Below are positions 45,048 to 56,523 of a stretch of 64,000 bases of DNA, piece by piece (position 1 is the first letter of the stretch; each line of letters opens with the position of its first letter). Under the pieces are notes generated by a model. The model searched no databases. It was not told the origin of the DNA and saw only the letters and a program-made list of their open reading frames with translations. A program made the position numbers and the translations under genes. This DNA comes from Combretum micranthum (lineage: Eukaryota > Streptophyta > Magnoliopsida > Myrtales > Combretaceae), in contig JAMXBD010002462.1 of the NCBI GenBank assembly GCA_024138025.1, forward strand, positions 1-64,000, written 5' to 3'.

Positions 45048-46445
45048 TGTAACGATCCACCCTCAGATTACCCTTAGGCCGTCAGACTTAGGGCATTGCA
45101 GACAATCATGCCCACATGGAGTAAAGACTAGCTCTCAATTGTATTAGTCCTTATCATAGCTAGGCAAAACAAAAAGATATTTTTAGGTTTTTAGATATAA
45201 CTAATCTACAACGAAATTTGGGATTTCCAACCCCTATAATTGAATTAGGTTTAGAGTCGAAAAGATTAGAAAATCAATAGAATATATGTTATTCGCTAAA
45301 ATAAGCTTGCAAATCCAAATTGATGATTGGTTTAGCTTTTCAATCAATCAAGCACCAGGTAAAAACTCTTTTTTCCAAAGACAGTGATTACCTAATTAAC
45401 CTATAAATATTTTTTATCCCTAGGAAAGTGATTAATTGACTAATTTGTATAAATTACCAAACCCTAATCGAATTCAAATCCACATGTCTATATGATTTGT
45501 AATCCCAATTAGCTAATCACAGAATCGATTAGAAAGGAATTTCCCAATTGCAATCCTAATCTATCATGCTTTCCAAAGTCAATTCAAAACACATGATTGG
45601 TGAAATAGTATTAACAATTCGAATACAAACAAAGAATCAATCAACAGCCGTAATCATCAACTAAACAATTCCATTCATCAACTCAAAACCCTAATTCAGC
45701 ACAAAGGAAACACGTATCGAACACCATCTATAAAATGAATATAAGAAAAAGAATAAAATCACCTTGTTAAGAAAATCTTGCTCTTAAATCCAAGTACAAA
45801 TGATATTTCCCACTTGATCCTGATGTGGAATCCTTAATGAAAAATAAAAAGAAAAACTTTGCTATTGTCTAAGCCCTAATCTATATCTAGGGGCAGAGAA
45901 AATAGGTGTTCTTTTCGTTCTAGGGTTCTTTCTCATCATACAACTAGATCTACAAGAGAGTATATATATGAAAAGTCGCTCAAGGTGATAGACCGACATA
46001 AAGGCCGACAGCCTTGAATTTAATTTAGCCAGCCTTTGTAAAATTGATTTCTGAAGTAAGGAGGATGGCAGCGTTGGAGTGGTGTTGGGGGCAGTCTTGA
46101 TGTAGGCCGATAGCCTTTCTTCCACATCTACCGATTTACAAGTTACTGATGAAGGCTGTTCAATTTTTTTCCTAAAGCTAGCAGCCTTTCTTGTTCTTGT
46201 TGAAAGCTGACGTATGATTGTTGAAGGCCTATGGCCTTCCTTCCCAAATGGTCGGCCTTGCTTCTTTTTATCTCCAAATTTGCATGTAACTTCTCTCAAT
46301 TGCTTATGTTTACATTATAAGTCTTTCAAGACTTAAAATATTACAATAAACGTACTTAAGTACCAATTCCTTATGATTTCTATAAAATCAATAATAATTA
46401 AGCACAATTCATATGATAAAAAGTGAGTAAAATATGCCTTTATCA
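45048..46445 (-). repeat. Probable LTR of another gypsy family
   Basis: In minus orientation it starts TGATAAAGGCATATTTTACT and ends GGATCGTTACA, a common plant gypsy LTR pattern. It contains GC-rich repeated words of the type GCCGACAGCCTT around 45970-46270. Flanks ATATC and TTGTG do not match, so it probably joined the truncated 3' LTR by recombination rather than by simple insertion. The 145-codon minus-strand frame at 45862-46299 has no recognisable domain and overlaps the repeated words; I do not call it a gene. Confidence 0.55.
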
Positions 46446-49400
46446 TTGTGCATAAAGTATAAATTCCTTAAATCCATCAAAGTGATTAAATTAGACCCTA
46501 GTGACTCTTGTTAGTCATTCATAAAGTTCATATTTAGATTAGGTAAATCATAACAAAATGTTACAACATTTGAGAGTATGTTCATTTTCGATCATAACGT
46601 TTCGAAAAATTCAAAAGAGGTCATAACGTCTGATGAGTAAGTTCATCTTTTGTTACAATGTTGTGAGGTATGTTCATTTTATGTCATAACATTTAGAGAA
46701 GTAGGTCAATTGTGGTTACTATTTACATGGATCAATAGTGGAAATATTTAATTAAAACTCAATAAACCATTCTTTTAAGGTCCTAATGACATGTATCAAT
46801 AGAAAAAAATATTTAATTAAATCTCATAAGACACTTTTCCAAATATTAGGACATCTTTTGGACTTTTTGAAACATTATGATCTAAAATGAACTTAGCCCT
46901 AAACATTATGGCCTTATGATGTAATTTACCCTATGTAGATTACTCTATTGAGAGATGTTATGTATCATGGCATACGAAAGGGAATGTTCCTTTTCAAGAG
47001 CACTACTTTCATGGTTGATGTATAATAAATCTAGATGAATATGTATACATATGTGTGTGTATTCAAATCTAACGAGTTCGTTTTGGAAATTCAGTTTTTT
47101 CTATTATCTCTTTGAGTTCAAAATAAAAATGTGAACCATGTGGGTGAATGTAAGCTTTTAGTTTTCCATAAGTGGCTCATATTCCATGGATACAAAATTG
47201 CTTAGTTATGAAGATAGATGATCCTCTTTAATTGTGAATTGATTATAGAATATTATTTTTTTATTACATTACACAAGCACACACATCTGCGATGCGTGTA
47301 CAAATAAACAACTCAACATATATAAATTAAATAAATATATTATTTTGACAGATTAAAAGAAGACAGCCTTAATTAATCATAGAAATTAGGAAATTAATTA
47401 CAAATCATAATTACAATTGTATTTTCCACATATAACTTCTCTATGTTGGGTAACTGTCATGCATAAATATGGTATCAGAGGTTTAGATCAATATATAAAG
47501 ATACATGCTTAGGCTAAAAAAGGAAAAAAATATGTCTATTCAACCCCCATTTAATTTTATTCAAACCCTATTTAATTTTATGATTTCAGGGATACCAAAA
47601 ATATTTTACGCTCATATACTAAAAAAGAAAAAAACTATATCTATTCAAACCCTTTTTAATTCTATTCAGATCCTATTTAATTTCATGATTTCAAAGATAC
47701 CAAAAATATTTTACGTGGAAAAGATTATGTCTATTAAACCCCTTTGTAATTTCATAATTTCAAGGATACCAAAAATATTTTATGTCCATATGCTAAAAAA
47801 GGAAAAAACTATGTCTATTCAATCATTATTTAATTATATTCAAACCCTATTTACTTTTCATGATTTCATGAATATGAAAAATATTTTTATGCCCATATGC
47901 TAAAGACATTATATTAAAAACATTTACACTAAAAATATTTACACTGAAGACACCAAATAGGGTGATTTTGCTTTAGTAGTATAGATATTTGATAGAGAGA
48001 TTAATAAAGATATCATAAATAAATTTGGGAGTAATAAATGGCGATTCTTAGTCTTCTTCCTAAAAAAGCTTGTCATTTTCTCCTAAAGTTATCAATATAA
48101 ATTTTTATTTAAAATTGTCCATACTAAATTACATGTAAAAATGGTTAGAGGTACTATGACGCTCTTTCAATTTTATTTTATTATATATACGTTTTTATTT
48201 GTTGCAAAAAAAAAAAAAAAAAATTCTTTCTTTCATTACATTGCATGTTATTCTTAAGTTATAACTACAATGCAGGTACTCTTCTCATGTCACTTATAAT
48301 TCTATTACTTTATATCATTATCTACTAGTATAAATTGAAAAGACCCTGATTTAAGTATTCAAAATGTTCAGAGTTAAATTATAATTAGTGATGACACAAT
48401 TGAGATTCCAATTATAACAATAAATTTATATATCTACGTATGATAATTACTAAGATAGTATTCCGAAATATAAATATTATAGACATTAACTTAGTGAATT
48501 TATTGGTGTATGGTTAGTTTTTATAATCTTTTGACAAATCAGGCAATGTCGCATGGATGGCATATATTAGTTACATTGCACTTTCATGAACATTACTTTG
48601 CTTAGTTGTTCAAAGTATAATACTTGATCCTTACCATTTATTAAGGAAGTGATTTCTCTTATAGCTTCACAGACATTTTGTAGGTTTACTGAGGTAATGG
48701 ACCGTGATATAAGGCAGCTTACCAGTATATAGGTTACAAGATGCTGAGTGAGAATTAAAATGAAGCTTCTGGATTAAAGATTGCAACCTAATTAACAGTG
48801 TTAACCTAAGGCTTAACTAAAATTGTACATGCTAAGAGTTATATTTCCATTAGTGCTGCGCACGTGGGTTGGATTGATCCATGGGTATATTAATTGAATG
48901 GTGATAATTATAGGTCATGAGTTAAGATTATAAATTAGTATGTCCAGGGGGATTGTCATAGTTATAAGCTTTCTGGGCATGACATTATTAAAATTGTTTT
49001 GCCTCATAAAAAGTATAATTGATTTCCAAAATTCAATAATATTGTCATTACATCAAGGATGCCTAATGGGAAGGATCATTCTATAATTATGTAATGAAAT
49101 ATGTTCTGTCTTCATGCACTATTATGAGAAGCGCTAAATAGTTTTTCTTTTTATTTTTTTTTTCATCTTGAAATTGAAATCCAAATATGGCTTTTAACCA
49201 CATATCATAGTGATAAAATTCAACAACATGGTACTTCAAACATATTTTCTCATGAACTATTTGAATAAATTGTCCATCACATAATGCTTGAATCCCAAGT
49301 TTAGGACTTCCTTCGCTTGTATTTTTTTGTTTGTCTTTTTCTTCTTATTTATGTCTTTGTATTGACATCCTTGGTCATTTGTGAGATTCATACTAGCAAA

Positions 49401-50754
49401 AAATGGATTTTTTAGATCTGAACTCATGACATGTTCACAATATAGCTCATGTCCTATTATTAAATTGATTATAAAAATATTAATATAAGAGTTATTTTAA
49501 AGACTCAATCATAGTTAGATATAATCTGACCCGTTCAATAATTATATTCATATAGGAGTGGTCTATAAGAAAAAATATGAGGCCATAGAACTTTTCTTCA
49601 TTGTGTATATAAGCACAACTTTTTTCAAGAGTTGATTGCAGAGGCAGATTGTTTTAAGAAACAATCATTGAAGGATTTTCTTGACCTTGAAATGCTATTT
49701 GAGAGTCTATCACATGATTATATTACATTTTAATTTTTAATGTGGTATTTCATGTTTATAGGCATAGTTCATATGGCTTCAAATCAAGAAGCAATAAAAA
49801 GGTTTTGGACATAAAAGTTTTTTGGTTAATTTCTCTTACGGTACCTAAACTTTTTTTATTTAAGAAAATTATATTTAAACAAAATTTTTTTATAAGAAAA
49901 TATCTAAACTTTTTATTTTTTTCACCCACAGTACTTCTAGCGTGAATCTAGCCAAAAGTCCGATGATTTGTTGACACGACAAAGATCATATATTAAAAAT
50001 TAATTTTTTTAACCACATTAGAATATTTATTTTTTCTTTTTTATTTTTACTTTTGTCTCTCCTCTTTCTCTGACTCCTATTGCTAATGCTTCGCCATCCT
50101 CCTCCTTCTCCTCCTCCTTCTTCTTAAAAAAAAATCAAAAATCTTTTAAAAGTATTTACTAGGCCGGTCATGTTTTGAGATTTGCTATGAAGTGATGCAT
50201 TTTTTTTTTTTAACCTTTTTAGAAGTATTTACTATTCTCTACCAAATTTAGGGATTTTTGGGTAAATAGTATAATTACATAGGCTTATAACTTCTATTTT
50301 AGCAAATCATAGGACTTTTGGCCTTATTCCAATCAAAAGTGCCTAGAGTGAAAGACATAAAAAGTTTAATTATTTTCTTACAAAAAAATTTTGTTTAACA
50401 ATAATTCTGTTAAATAAAAAAAATTAAGGTACCATAAGAGAAAATAATTCAATACTCCTTTTTCTTTTTTCCTTTCCTTTTTTTTTCCTTTGTAAAGATT
50501 CAAGATCTAAACACCCATTTTAAAGATAAAGTACTTTAAAAAAAAGGTTTAGTGCATATAAAAAAAATATGTATTTTTAATTTATTTAATAATATATTTA
50601 AGTCATAACCATACAAATAAGAAGGACCTCGTGCAATTTCTAATTTCTCAAAGCTTTCATTATTTTAATAGTTCCGAAAAAAGGTTTAGAAGTAATTTAC
50701 TTAATCATCTAATGGTTATTGGAATAATTGCCCACAATTCAATCTATAATCTCG
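46446..50754. other. AT-rich intergenic DNA
   Basis: No gene is supported here. Visible items are two or three imperfect copies of a TATGTTCATTTT.TCATAACGTTT-like segment at 46570-46700, an array of about four degenerate repeats at 47531-47903, an A run at about 48207-48224 and a CT-rich stretch at 50040-50130. Confidence 0.6.
47531..47903 (+). repeat. Four degenerate tandem repeats, about 85-105 bp
   Basis: Units begin with TATGTCTATTCAA or close variants near 47531, 47636, 47726 and 47811. Each then has TTTAATTT, ATTTCA and GATACCAAAAATATTTTA. The 132-codon frame across them repeats IPKIFYxH and MSIQ and is a by-product of the repeat. Confidence 0.75.
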
Positions 50755-51025
50755 TGCCATGTCCTTTATTTTTGGCAAAAAAAATTTTTTAGGGCTTTTG
50801 GTCTCCGACTCTAGTCAACCATCAAAGGAACACTCCTGCTCGAAATTGGATGGAGTAGGCAACCCACCAGCAAGGTCCTACCACACCAACAAAGACCAAC
50901 CCCTGATCATAAATTATAAGAAGACATCTTTATTTGTTGTAAGAATCGATCCCATCACCTTGTGATCCAGAGGCAATTATCCTTACTGGCTGAGCCATCT
51001 CATGCTGGTCTCATGCCATGTCCTT
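50755..51025 (-). mobile_element. tRNA-derived SINE with 12-bp TSD
   Basis: The element is 50767-51013, flanked by perfect copies of TGCCATGTCCTT (50755-50766 and 51014-51025). On the minus strand it starts TGAGACCAGCATGAG, has an A-box-like TGGCTCAGCCAGTAAGG and a B-box-like GGGATCGATTCT, each near the pol III consensus with one or two changes, and ends in an A/T-rich tail. Size (247 bp), internal promoter boxes, tail and target duplication fit a plant SINE. The 68-codon plus-strand frame here is a shadow. Confidence 0.85.
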
Positions 51026-51573
51026 AAAATGTCTTTTTATACCGTGAAATTAAGTATAGTCCTTTTCCACCAACGGATGGTATGACTTGTCTAATGGCAG
51101 GCTGGCCCAGCCGCACTGCACGTTAGTCGCAAATTATTCCATCGTCCATTTACGTGGCAATAGTAGATTACATATCTATTCTTGAATATATTATTTGTGC
51201 ACTAGTATTATATTAATATTGTATTTATTTAATTAATTTACGAATAAAATTATTATTTTTTATTAGTATTTAATTTTACTAAATATCTATTTAAAAAATG
51301 AAAAAAATTTAACATCAAAATTATTAGAATGTTATATAATTTCAGACAACATATTTATACTTGAACGTTATCAAAATATGATATAATGCTACATGATGAC
51401 CCCATTATGGTTTCTTCAGTCTCAATCCTTTTTCTTATCCACACTTGCTGTTTTAATTTAAAACCACTTGATATCCCCACATTATCATATACAACTTATT
51501 CAAATTTAATAAAAATAAAGTAAAATACTTGCTATACGGAGGCCCTATACGCTGGAGTCTCCATCAATGTGTG
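51026..51573. other. 3' flank of the oxidase gene
   Basis: AT-rich non-coding DNA downstream of the minus-strand oxidase gene. No terminator-like structure can be named; several AATAAA-like words near 51500-51525 could serve polyadenylation. Confidence 0.5.
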
Positions 51574-53193
51574 CTATGCCACCAAGTGTACCCAGCGGGC
51601 AATACTTGGTACGCCCTGGTTCACGGCGAACGCCATGTAGTAACCTGGCGGCGCCACCACCGCACTCGGAGGTGCCGTACATCCTATCTTATAACGACCA
51701 TCACCGTCAGGTACCGCTGCCGTCACTTCCAATTTGATCATTCTCTGACCTTGTGAAAATGAATGCGTGGCAAAAGGTGCACTGTTCAAGTTCACTTCCA
51801 TTATCCCCACTACCGGTAGCGCAACCGAAACCTCGACGTTGAATACTTCCCCATAACGCACCGTTTCGGGTACTTCCTCCACTTTGGGTCGGAGGTTCGA
51901 CTTATCTGGTGACAAGTACTCGGGCGAAAACGCTTCTATTCGGAGCTCCGTTGGATACTCCGAATTGAATTTATAGAAATAATGCGGGTTGCTACCCGCA
52001 ATCAGCACCCGCCCATCGGGTAACAAATTCGCTGTGGAGTGGTACATCCGGGCTATGATGGTCGGGTTCAAAGTCATGAACCGCAAACCGACGGGTTGAT
52101 CGGGTCGGTAAAGAACCGGGTAGAGACATGGATTGGATGCCAATTCAAACCCTTGTGTCCCGGCTTGAGCTCCATTTATGATCAAAACATCCTGGGTGGG
52201 TAAAAGCACCATGTCCCCCATGATCCGCCCGAACGGCATGTCCTCCAATTCCCATTCCGGGTCGGCTGCTGTGGCAATAATTCTACCGCAGCTACCGTGA
52301 GCTGGGGTGTCTGTGCTCCTCTTGATAAAGGCACCATACTGGGCCCCACCACAGACGACAATCACAGCCGTTGAATAGTCACCATCCAGAGCAAGCATCG
52401 CGGATGATCCAGCAGATGGATAATTCCGTGGGCCCCCGATCAACGGTGGAAAGTCTCTTACTACTTTGCTGGTCTTGTAATCGAAAGAAATAGCCTTGTT
52501 ATTCGCGAAAATGAATAAGTTACCGTTGGGAAGTAAATGGACATAAGGATACAAGTTGTCCATCTGATGGTCCTTGGTTTCTGCTAAAAATGGAAACAAT
52601 ACGGCACCGTTTTTCCTCGGAGGAAAATACTCTACGGTGTTCGTGCCTCCACCACCGACGATAATCACAGACCCATCTGGCAAAATCTGATTGGTCGCAT
52701 ACCAACGACCATTCGACAATTGAGCGTCTTTCAGTTCCACCCAGTCGCATGACCCGCTGGGCTCACACGGGACGAACTTCCGGATCTTCTTGAAACCGTC
52801 GAGGTCACCTCCGGTTTGGAGAATGGAACCGTCTGGGAGGAGCTGTCCGGATGAACACCACGTGTCCGTGAGGATCGTCAACGGTCGGATTTGGTTGGTG
52901 GCTAGGTCGAGAACGACGGAGTGCGCATAGCAGTCGCGTTTTAGGATGACGTCTTTCGGGTCGTGGCGGCAGTGTCCCTTTGGGAGGAGTTTGCGGGATG
53001 GGCCAATGTTGGTTCGGTCTAGAAGGACCACGGTGTTGAAGCGCGTGACGGCTGTGTGCATGGAGGCGATTCCGGCGTCTGGGACCAGGATCTCCCACGT
53101 GCCGGGGAGGTCCGCACGTGTAGTAAAAAATACATTAGCGAGGATGGAGAGTGATAAGGAGAAGTATAGTGAGGAATAACTGAGAAGAGCCAT
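51574..53193 (-). CDS. Glyoxal oxidase-like copper radical oxidase (aldehyde oxidase GLOX type)
   Basis: A single uninterrupted frame encodes 539 residues, ATG at 53193 and TAG at 51574-51576. Residues 1-27 form a signal peptide, so the protein is secreted to the apoplast or wall. The glyoxal oxidase N-terminal beta-propeller domain follows (about 40-285, continuing to about 400) and then the C-terminal galactose-oxidase-like DUF1929 domain (about 430-538). All five expected copper-site residues are visible: Cys113 (TWCSSGQ) and Tyr165 (GRWYATN) for the cross-linked radical cofactor, Tyr384-His385 (RMYHST), and His477 (FATHSF). The family oxidises aldehydes or primary alcohols, such as glyoxal or methylglyoxal, to acids and releases hydrogen peroxide; in plants it is linked to pollen, wall and defence roles. 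Length is typical, and no intron is needed. It is the only intact host gene in the window. Exact substrate cannot be told. Confidence 0.95.
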   Translation of the reverse strand: MALLSYSSLYFSLSLSILANVFFTTRADLPGTWEILVPDAGIASMHTAVTRFNTVVLLDRTNIGPSRKLLPKGHCRHDPKDVILKRDCYAHSVVLDLATNQIRPLTILTDTWCSSGQLLPDGSILQTGGDLDGFKKIRKFVPCEPSGSCDWVELKDAQLSNGRWYATNQILPDGSVIIVGGGGTNTVEYFPPRKNGAVLFPFLAETKDHQMDNLYPYVHLLPNGNLFIFANNKAISFDYKTSKVVRDFPPLIGGPRNYPSAGSSAMLALDGDYSTAVIVVCGGAQYGAFIKRSTDTPAHGSCGRIIATAADPEWELEDMPFGRIMGDMVLLPTQDVLIINGAQAGTQGFELASNPCLYPVLYRPDQPVGLRFMTLNPTIIARMYHSTANLLPDGRVLIAGSNPHYFYKFNSEYPTELRIEAFSPEYLSPDKSNLRPKVEEVPETVRYGEVFNVEVSVALPVVGIMEVNLNSAPFATHSFSQGQRMIKLEVTAAVPDGDGRYKIGCTAPPSAVVAPPGYYMAFAVNQGVPSIARWVHLVA

Positions 53194-53400
53194 GGAAGAC
53201 AGAGAGAATGAAGAAGATGTGAGAGAGAGAGAGAGAGAGTAAAGGGAAAGTGAGAAAGAGTCAAATTAGAGTGAGGGAGTGAGCAATGTGGGGTCTTTCT
53301 AATGTTTGGACTACACTGGTTACGACGTAATGTAACGTAAGACATTAGACAATAGGATTAAGTTACTGTCGGCTGTGTGATGGAGGAATACACGTGTTCT
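53194..53400 (-). promoter_or_regulatory. 5' UTR and proximal promoter of the oxidase gene
   Basis: Upstream of the ATG on the minus strand lies a CT-rich leader with a (TC)9 run at 53221-53238, and then unique sequence. A perfect G-box CACGTG (within ACACGTGT) is at 53391-53396, about 200 bases from the ATG. I see no clear TATA box; CT-rich leaders near the start are common in TATA-less plant promoters. bZIP or bHLH control through the G-box is inference. Confidence 0.5.
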
Positions 53401-54150
53401 AAAATTTCAACTCTCAACTGAATCAGCACTCGGCAGGTACACAGAGAAGAGTTCAAGCTTTTTGGAATTTGTAGTGGAGGTCCCATTTGGTAAAAACGTA
53501 CACGCACGGCATGGGGGCTTGCAGTATTTTTTTTAACTATTGGGAATATTGGTGAAGTTCATCGAAAACGAATTCCTTCGATGTATCATATCATCACTTC
53601 TAGCAGTAGGGTTTTTAGCAATATTTAATGTTTGATGTTTTAACATCACCCATGTTATGTTTTATTTGATTGGTCGAAAGTTAAAAGTTAGGTTAAGCAC
53701 TTTCGATAAAACGACCACCCAAAAAGAGGGAAAAAGTGAAAGGCAGGCGAAAAGAGAGAAAGAAACTGTAATTTTGCACGAAAAGCAGAGGGACAAGGAC
53801 GATTAACAAAAAAGCTCGATGTCCAGTTGGTCAATATACCATATTTTTATTAGGAAAATAGTTCCAGGAATCATCCTGCCAACTTAATTGGGCTTCTATT
53901 GCAGGATGATGAATTATTGTTTCTTGACTCTTTATGTAGTCCAACAACCGTAATGATATGATTGTTCTAGCAAGCTAAACATAATCCACCTTCTAGATTT
54001 ATGAACAGTCCCTTATCTTGAACTGTAATGGAAATTCAAGTCATGTCAGACGGAATTCCCCACCTGATCCTTCGTTTTTATACCACTTTTAACTTTTCAT
54101 TAAGCTTCCAATAGAATTTCAAGACTATCTTAAATGGTTAGTCTTAAATT

Positions 54151-54182
<32 letters not shown>

Positions 54183-54289
54183 ATACAAAACCTATTCAAT
54201 ATGTCTTTTATATTATAAGAGAATAATATATATATATCATTACAAATATGTTGTTATATATTTTCTTCATTGTATTATAATATAGTATA
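53401..54289. other. Intergenic DNA, with a TA microsatellite
   Basis: No gene is supported. It contains a TA repeat at about 54156-54182 and AT-rich flanks. Confidence 0.7.
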
Positions 54290-55560
54290 GTATGTAAGAT
54301 ACCGGCAAGGAGATCCTATTATAGGACCTCTAGAAGAGGATGATGGCAAATGCCAACACATGATCTTCTATGGTAAATCACTTGAAGATCTAGAATCTGA
54401 CTAATTTGATGATGATAATGATAACTAACCATTGCAATGAGGGTATCAATCTTCACAACAACCCCAGAGGTCCTTCTATGTTATTTATGAGGGTATTTAG
54501 AGGATTCACAAAAAATAAAAAAAAATAAAAAAATAAAAAAAAAAACATGTTATAAGATAGATAGAATGTCATGCTTGTCCAAAACCTCTCAAGAAGAGCA
54601 AGATGAAATGGATTAAAACTCCTATGCCTCCACTACCTATGGTACTAAAGAAAATTTAGATATCCAAAAGGAAAAAAGGTGAGGCTTCAACTTCCACTCA
54701 TCAATCTCTAAATTTGTTGAAGGAAATGTGTCCAGCGACTCATCCTATACCTCTTCATTAAAGGAAGAATTGAGTGATGAAAGCATCAATAGATACATTC
54801 AACATGTTCTTAAAGACATTCCTCAAGTACATGAGCCTTCATCACCAAAAGAGGAACGGTCATTCAAATCTCCTTCTAAAGACATTTGAATGATTAGAGG
54901 AAACCAAGGAGAAGGAGAGTTTCCTATCATGGAAGAGTATGAGTATGTTGAATTCATGTGTGCTCCTAAAATCAGAAATCCCAGTGAAAGGGATGCACAA
55001 GGGAGAGCCAAGAAGAGTAGCGCAGCAAAAGTGGTTCTCAATTGGCATACTAATAATACTCTAGCACAAAATCAAATGTTGAAAAGATTTGGTTAAATAT
55101 TGAAAGCATCAATACAAAGCTCACCTTAACTGAAAAAATAGTTGATGATACTTCCAAGAAGATACATGTACTATAAAGACAACTAGAGGAAGTCAAGCAC
55201 TCTGTACCAACTCCAAGAATGTCTCTTTCTAAGTTCATTAAACAGAAAGATCTTGAAGTTAAGAATTTAAAAGAATATATAAGCATGTTGGAAGCAAAAA
55301 AAAAAAAAAAAAAAAGAATTCCACCTACTTTTGACATGTTCACTCTTAAAAGACCTTCTCTATTCATGTCAGAAGAACAGTAGTCTCCAAGAAAGAAGAC
55401 TATTATGTGAATTGAGGGATGGAATTAAAAAGAAAAAGACAAAGAAGTGGGGAAGAAAAATATTAGAGAAGAATCTTCCTCAAGATATAAAAAGAAAAAA
55501 CTAGCTCTCCTAACCCTTAAGATTTATTCCAAAGCCAAGACTTGAGCAGTGAAAAATGAT
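54290..55560 (+). pseudogene. Decayed coiled-coil coding remnant, origin uncertain
   Basis: Several plus-strand frames look coding though broken. 54720-54890 reads ESSYTSSLKEELS-like Ser/Glu-rich protein; 54890-55096 reads EYEYVEFMCAPKIRNPSERD, then AQGRAKKSSAAKVVLNWHTN and NNTLAQNQML. After a frame change, 55090-55380 gives a heptad-rich stretch (NIESINTKLTLTEKIVDDT, LEEVKHS, KQKDLEVKNLKEYISML). An acidic leader, a conserved NWHT-like stretch and a coiled coil recall the front part of plant retroelement or pararetrovirus polyproteins, but I cannot assign it. An A run at 55301-55316 breaks the frame. No function can be claimed. Confidence 0.4.
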
Positions 55561-55799
55561 TATTATAATTGAGGAAAAAATCTCAAAAATCCAAATGTTC
55601 TCATATAAAAGCTCATGACAATCTTAACACCTTCCTGGATAAACCAATTCCATAAATAGCCATGGTTAAATCATAATAAAAAAGTTTAAAGGAAAATACA
55701 ATCAAGAAAAGCTCCATTGAGGAATCTGCAGAAAAGGAGACTATAGATGGACCTACAGATAGTGAGCAGTCATCCTCTAAGACATGTGAAGAAGAAAGT
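55561..55799. other. Short intergenic stretch left of a gypsy element
   Basis: Between the coiled-coil remnant and the LTR start at 55800. Lysine-rich broken coding-like text continues but no frame is supported. Confidence 0.4.
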
Positions 55800-56503
55800 T
55801 GATATAAACTATGCAATCTGTGACAAAACCTTACATCAATACGTTTGGAATTCAATCCCAAGATCATTCTTGTTCTTATGGAGACCGCGACCCATTGCTT
55901 ATAAGAAAGCAAGAACATTGGTATAAGTCATAGATGCCACAATCGAATATGGAAATTCGATTGATAAGTCGCAATTGAATGCCACAAAATAGATCACAAT
56001 AAGTTCAAGAAAAGTTCATTCAAGAACCAAAGAGAAATCTCTCAATTTTGTATTCAAAGTTATGTCTTAATTACAAAGAAAATGAATTCATATAAAAACC
56101 TAAAGGAAACCTAAAAGACACAAATTAAAACTAATCTATCATACAAGAAAAGTTAGCGGCCTTAAAAATTAACTTAGGTAACCTTTAAAGAAACACAAGA
56201 AAAATACATTCTAGACAGACTATATACTACTAAAAGGCTAGCGACCTTTAAGTCTATACTGGCGGCGTACATGGGTAAAGCTAACGGCTTTAGTCTAGCT
56301 TTAGAAAAAAGCCATTCGATGATGACGTGTTGAAGGCTGCCTATGTATAACATGGAAGCTGACGGCTTTGAAATGTAAGCCGGTAGCTTTGTAGCTGACC
56401 TAGGCCCTTGCATCCACGTTTACCCACTTCAATGTTATGATCCATTCCCAAGCTAACTTTAATGATATTAATCAGTTTGAGCTTATCCTTAGTGGTATGC
56501 ACA
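55800..56503 (-). repeat. 3' LTR of the short-LTR gypsy element
   Basis: In minus orientation it starts TGTGCATACC (at 56503) and ends TATAGTTTATATCA (at 55800), 704 bp. It contains GC-rich repeated words such as GCCGTCAGCTT and GCTAACGGCTTT at 56230-56400. The outer flank is AAAGT; the partner flank is outside the window. Confidence 0.85.
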
Positions 56504-56519
56504 TAGATTTCCTCCTCTT
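56504..56519 (-). other. Polypurine tract of the short-LTR element
   Basis: The minus strand reads AAGAGGAGGAAATCTA directly before the LTR start TGTGCATACC. This is the plus-strand primer position and fixes the LTR border. Confidence 0.8.
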
Positions 56520-56523
56520 AAAC

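Noticed and set aside
45862..46299. 145-codon minus-strand frame
   Set aside because: It falls in a probable LTR and its basic/Ser-rich text comes from repeated GCCGACAGCC-like words; no recognisable domain.
46570..46930. MITE pair in intergenic DNA
   Set aside because: Imperfect repeated TTCATTTT.TCATAACG words are visible, but no inverted ends or target duplication could be found.
47505..47903. 132-codon frame with repeated IPKIFY motifs
   Set aside because: It is produced by four degenerate DNA tandem repeats; unit lengths are not multiples of three throughout and there is no domain.
50900..51013. tRNA gene
   Set aside because: A- and B-box-like motifs are present but the sequence does not fold as a tRNA by reading and sits in a 247-bp element with a tail and target duplication, so it is a SINE.
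52520..53345. Several frames overlapping the oxidase gene on both strands
   Set aside because: Shadows of the 539-residue oxidase frame in GC-richer DNA.
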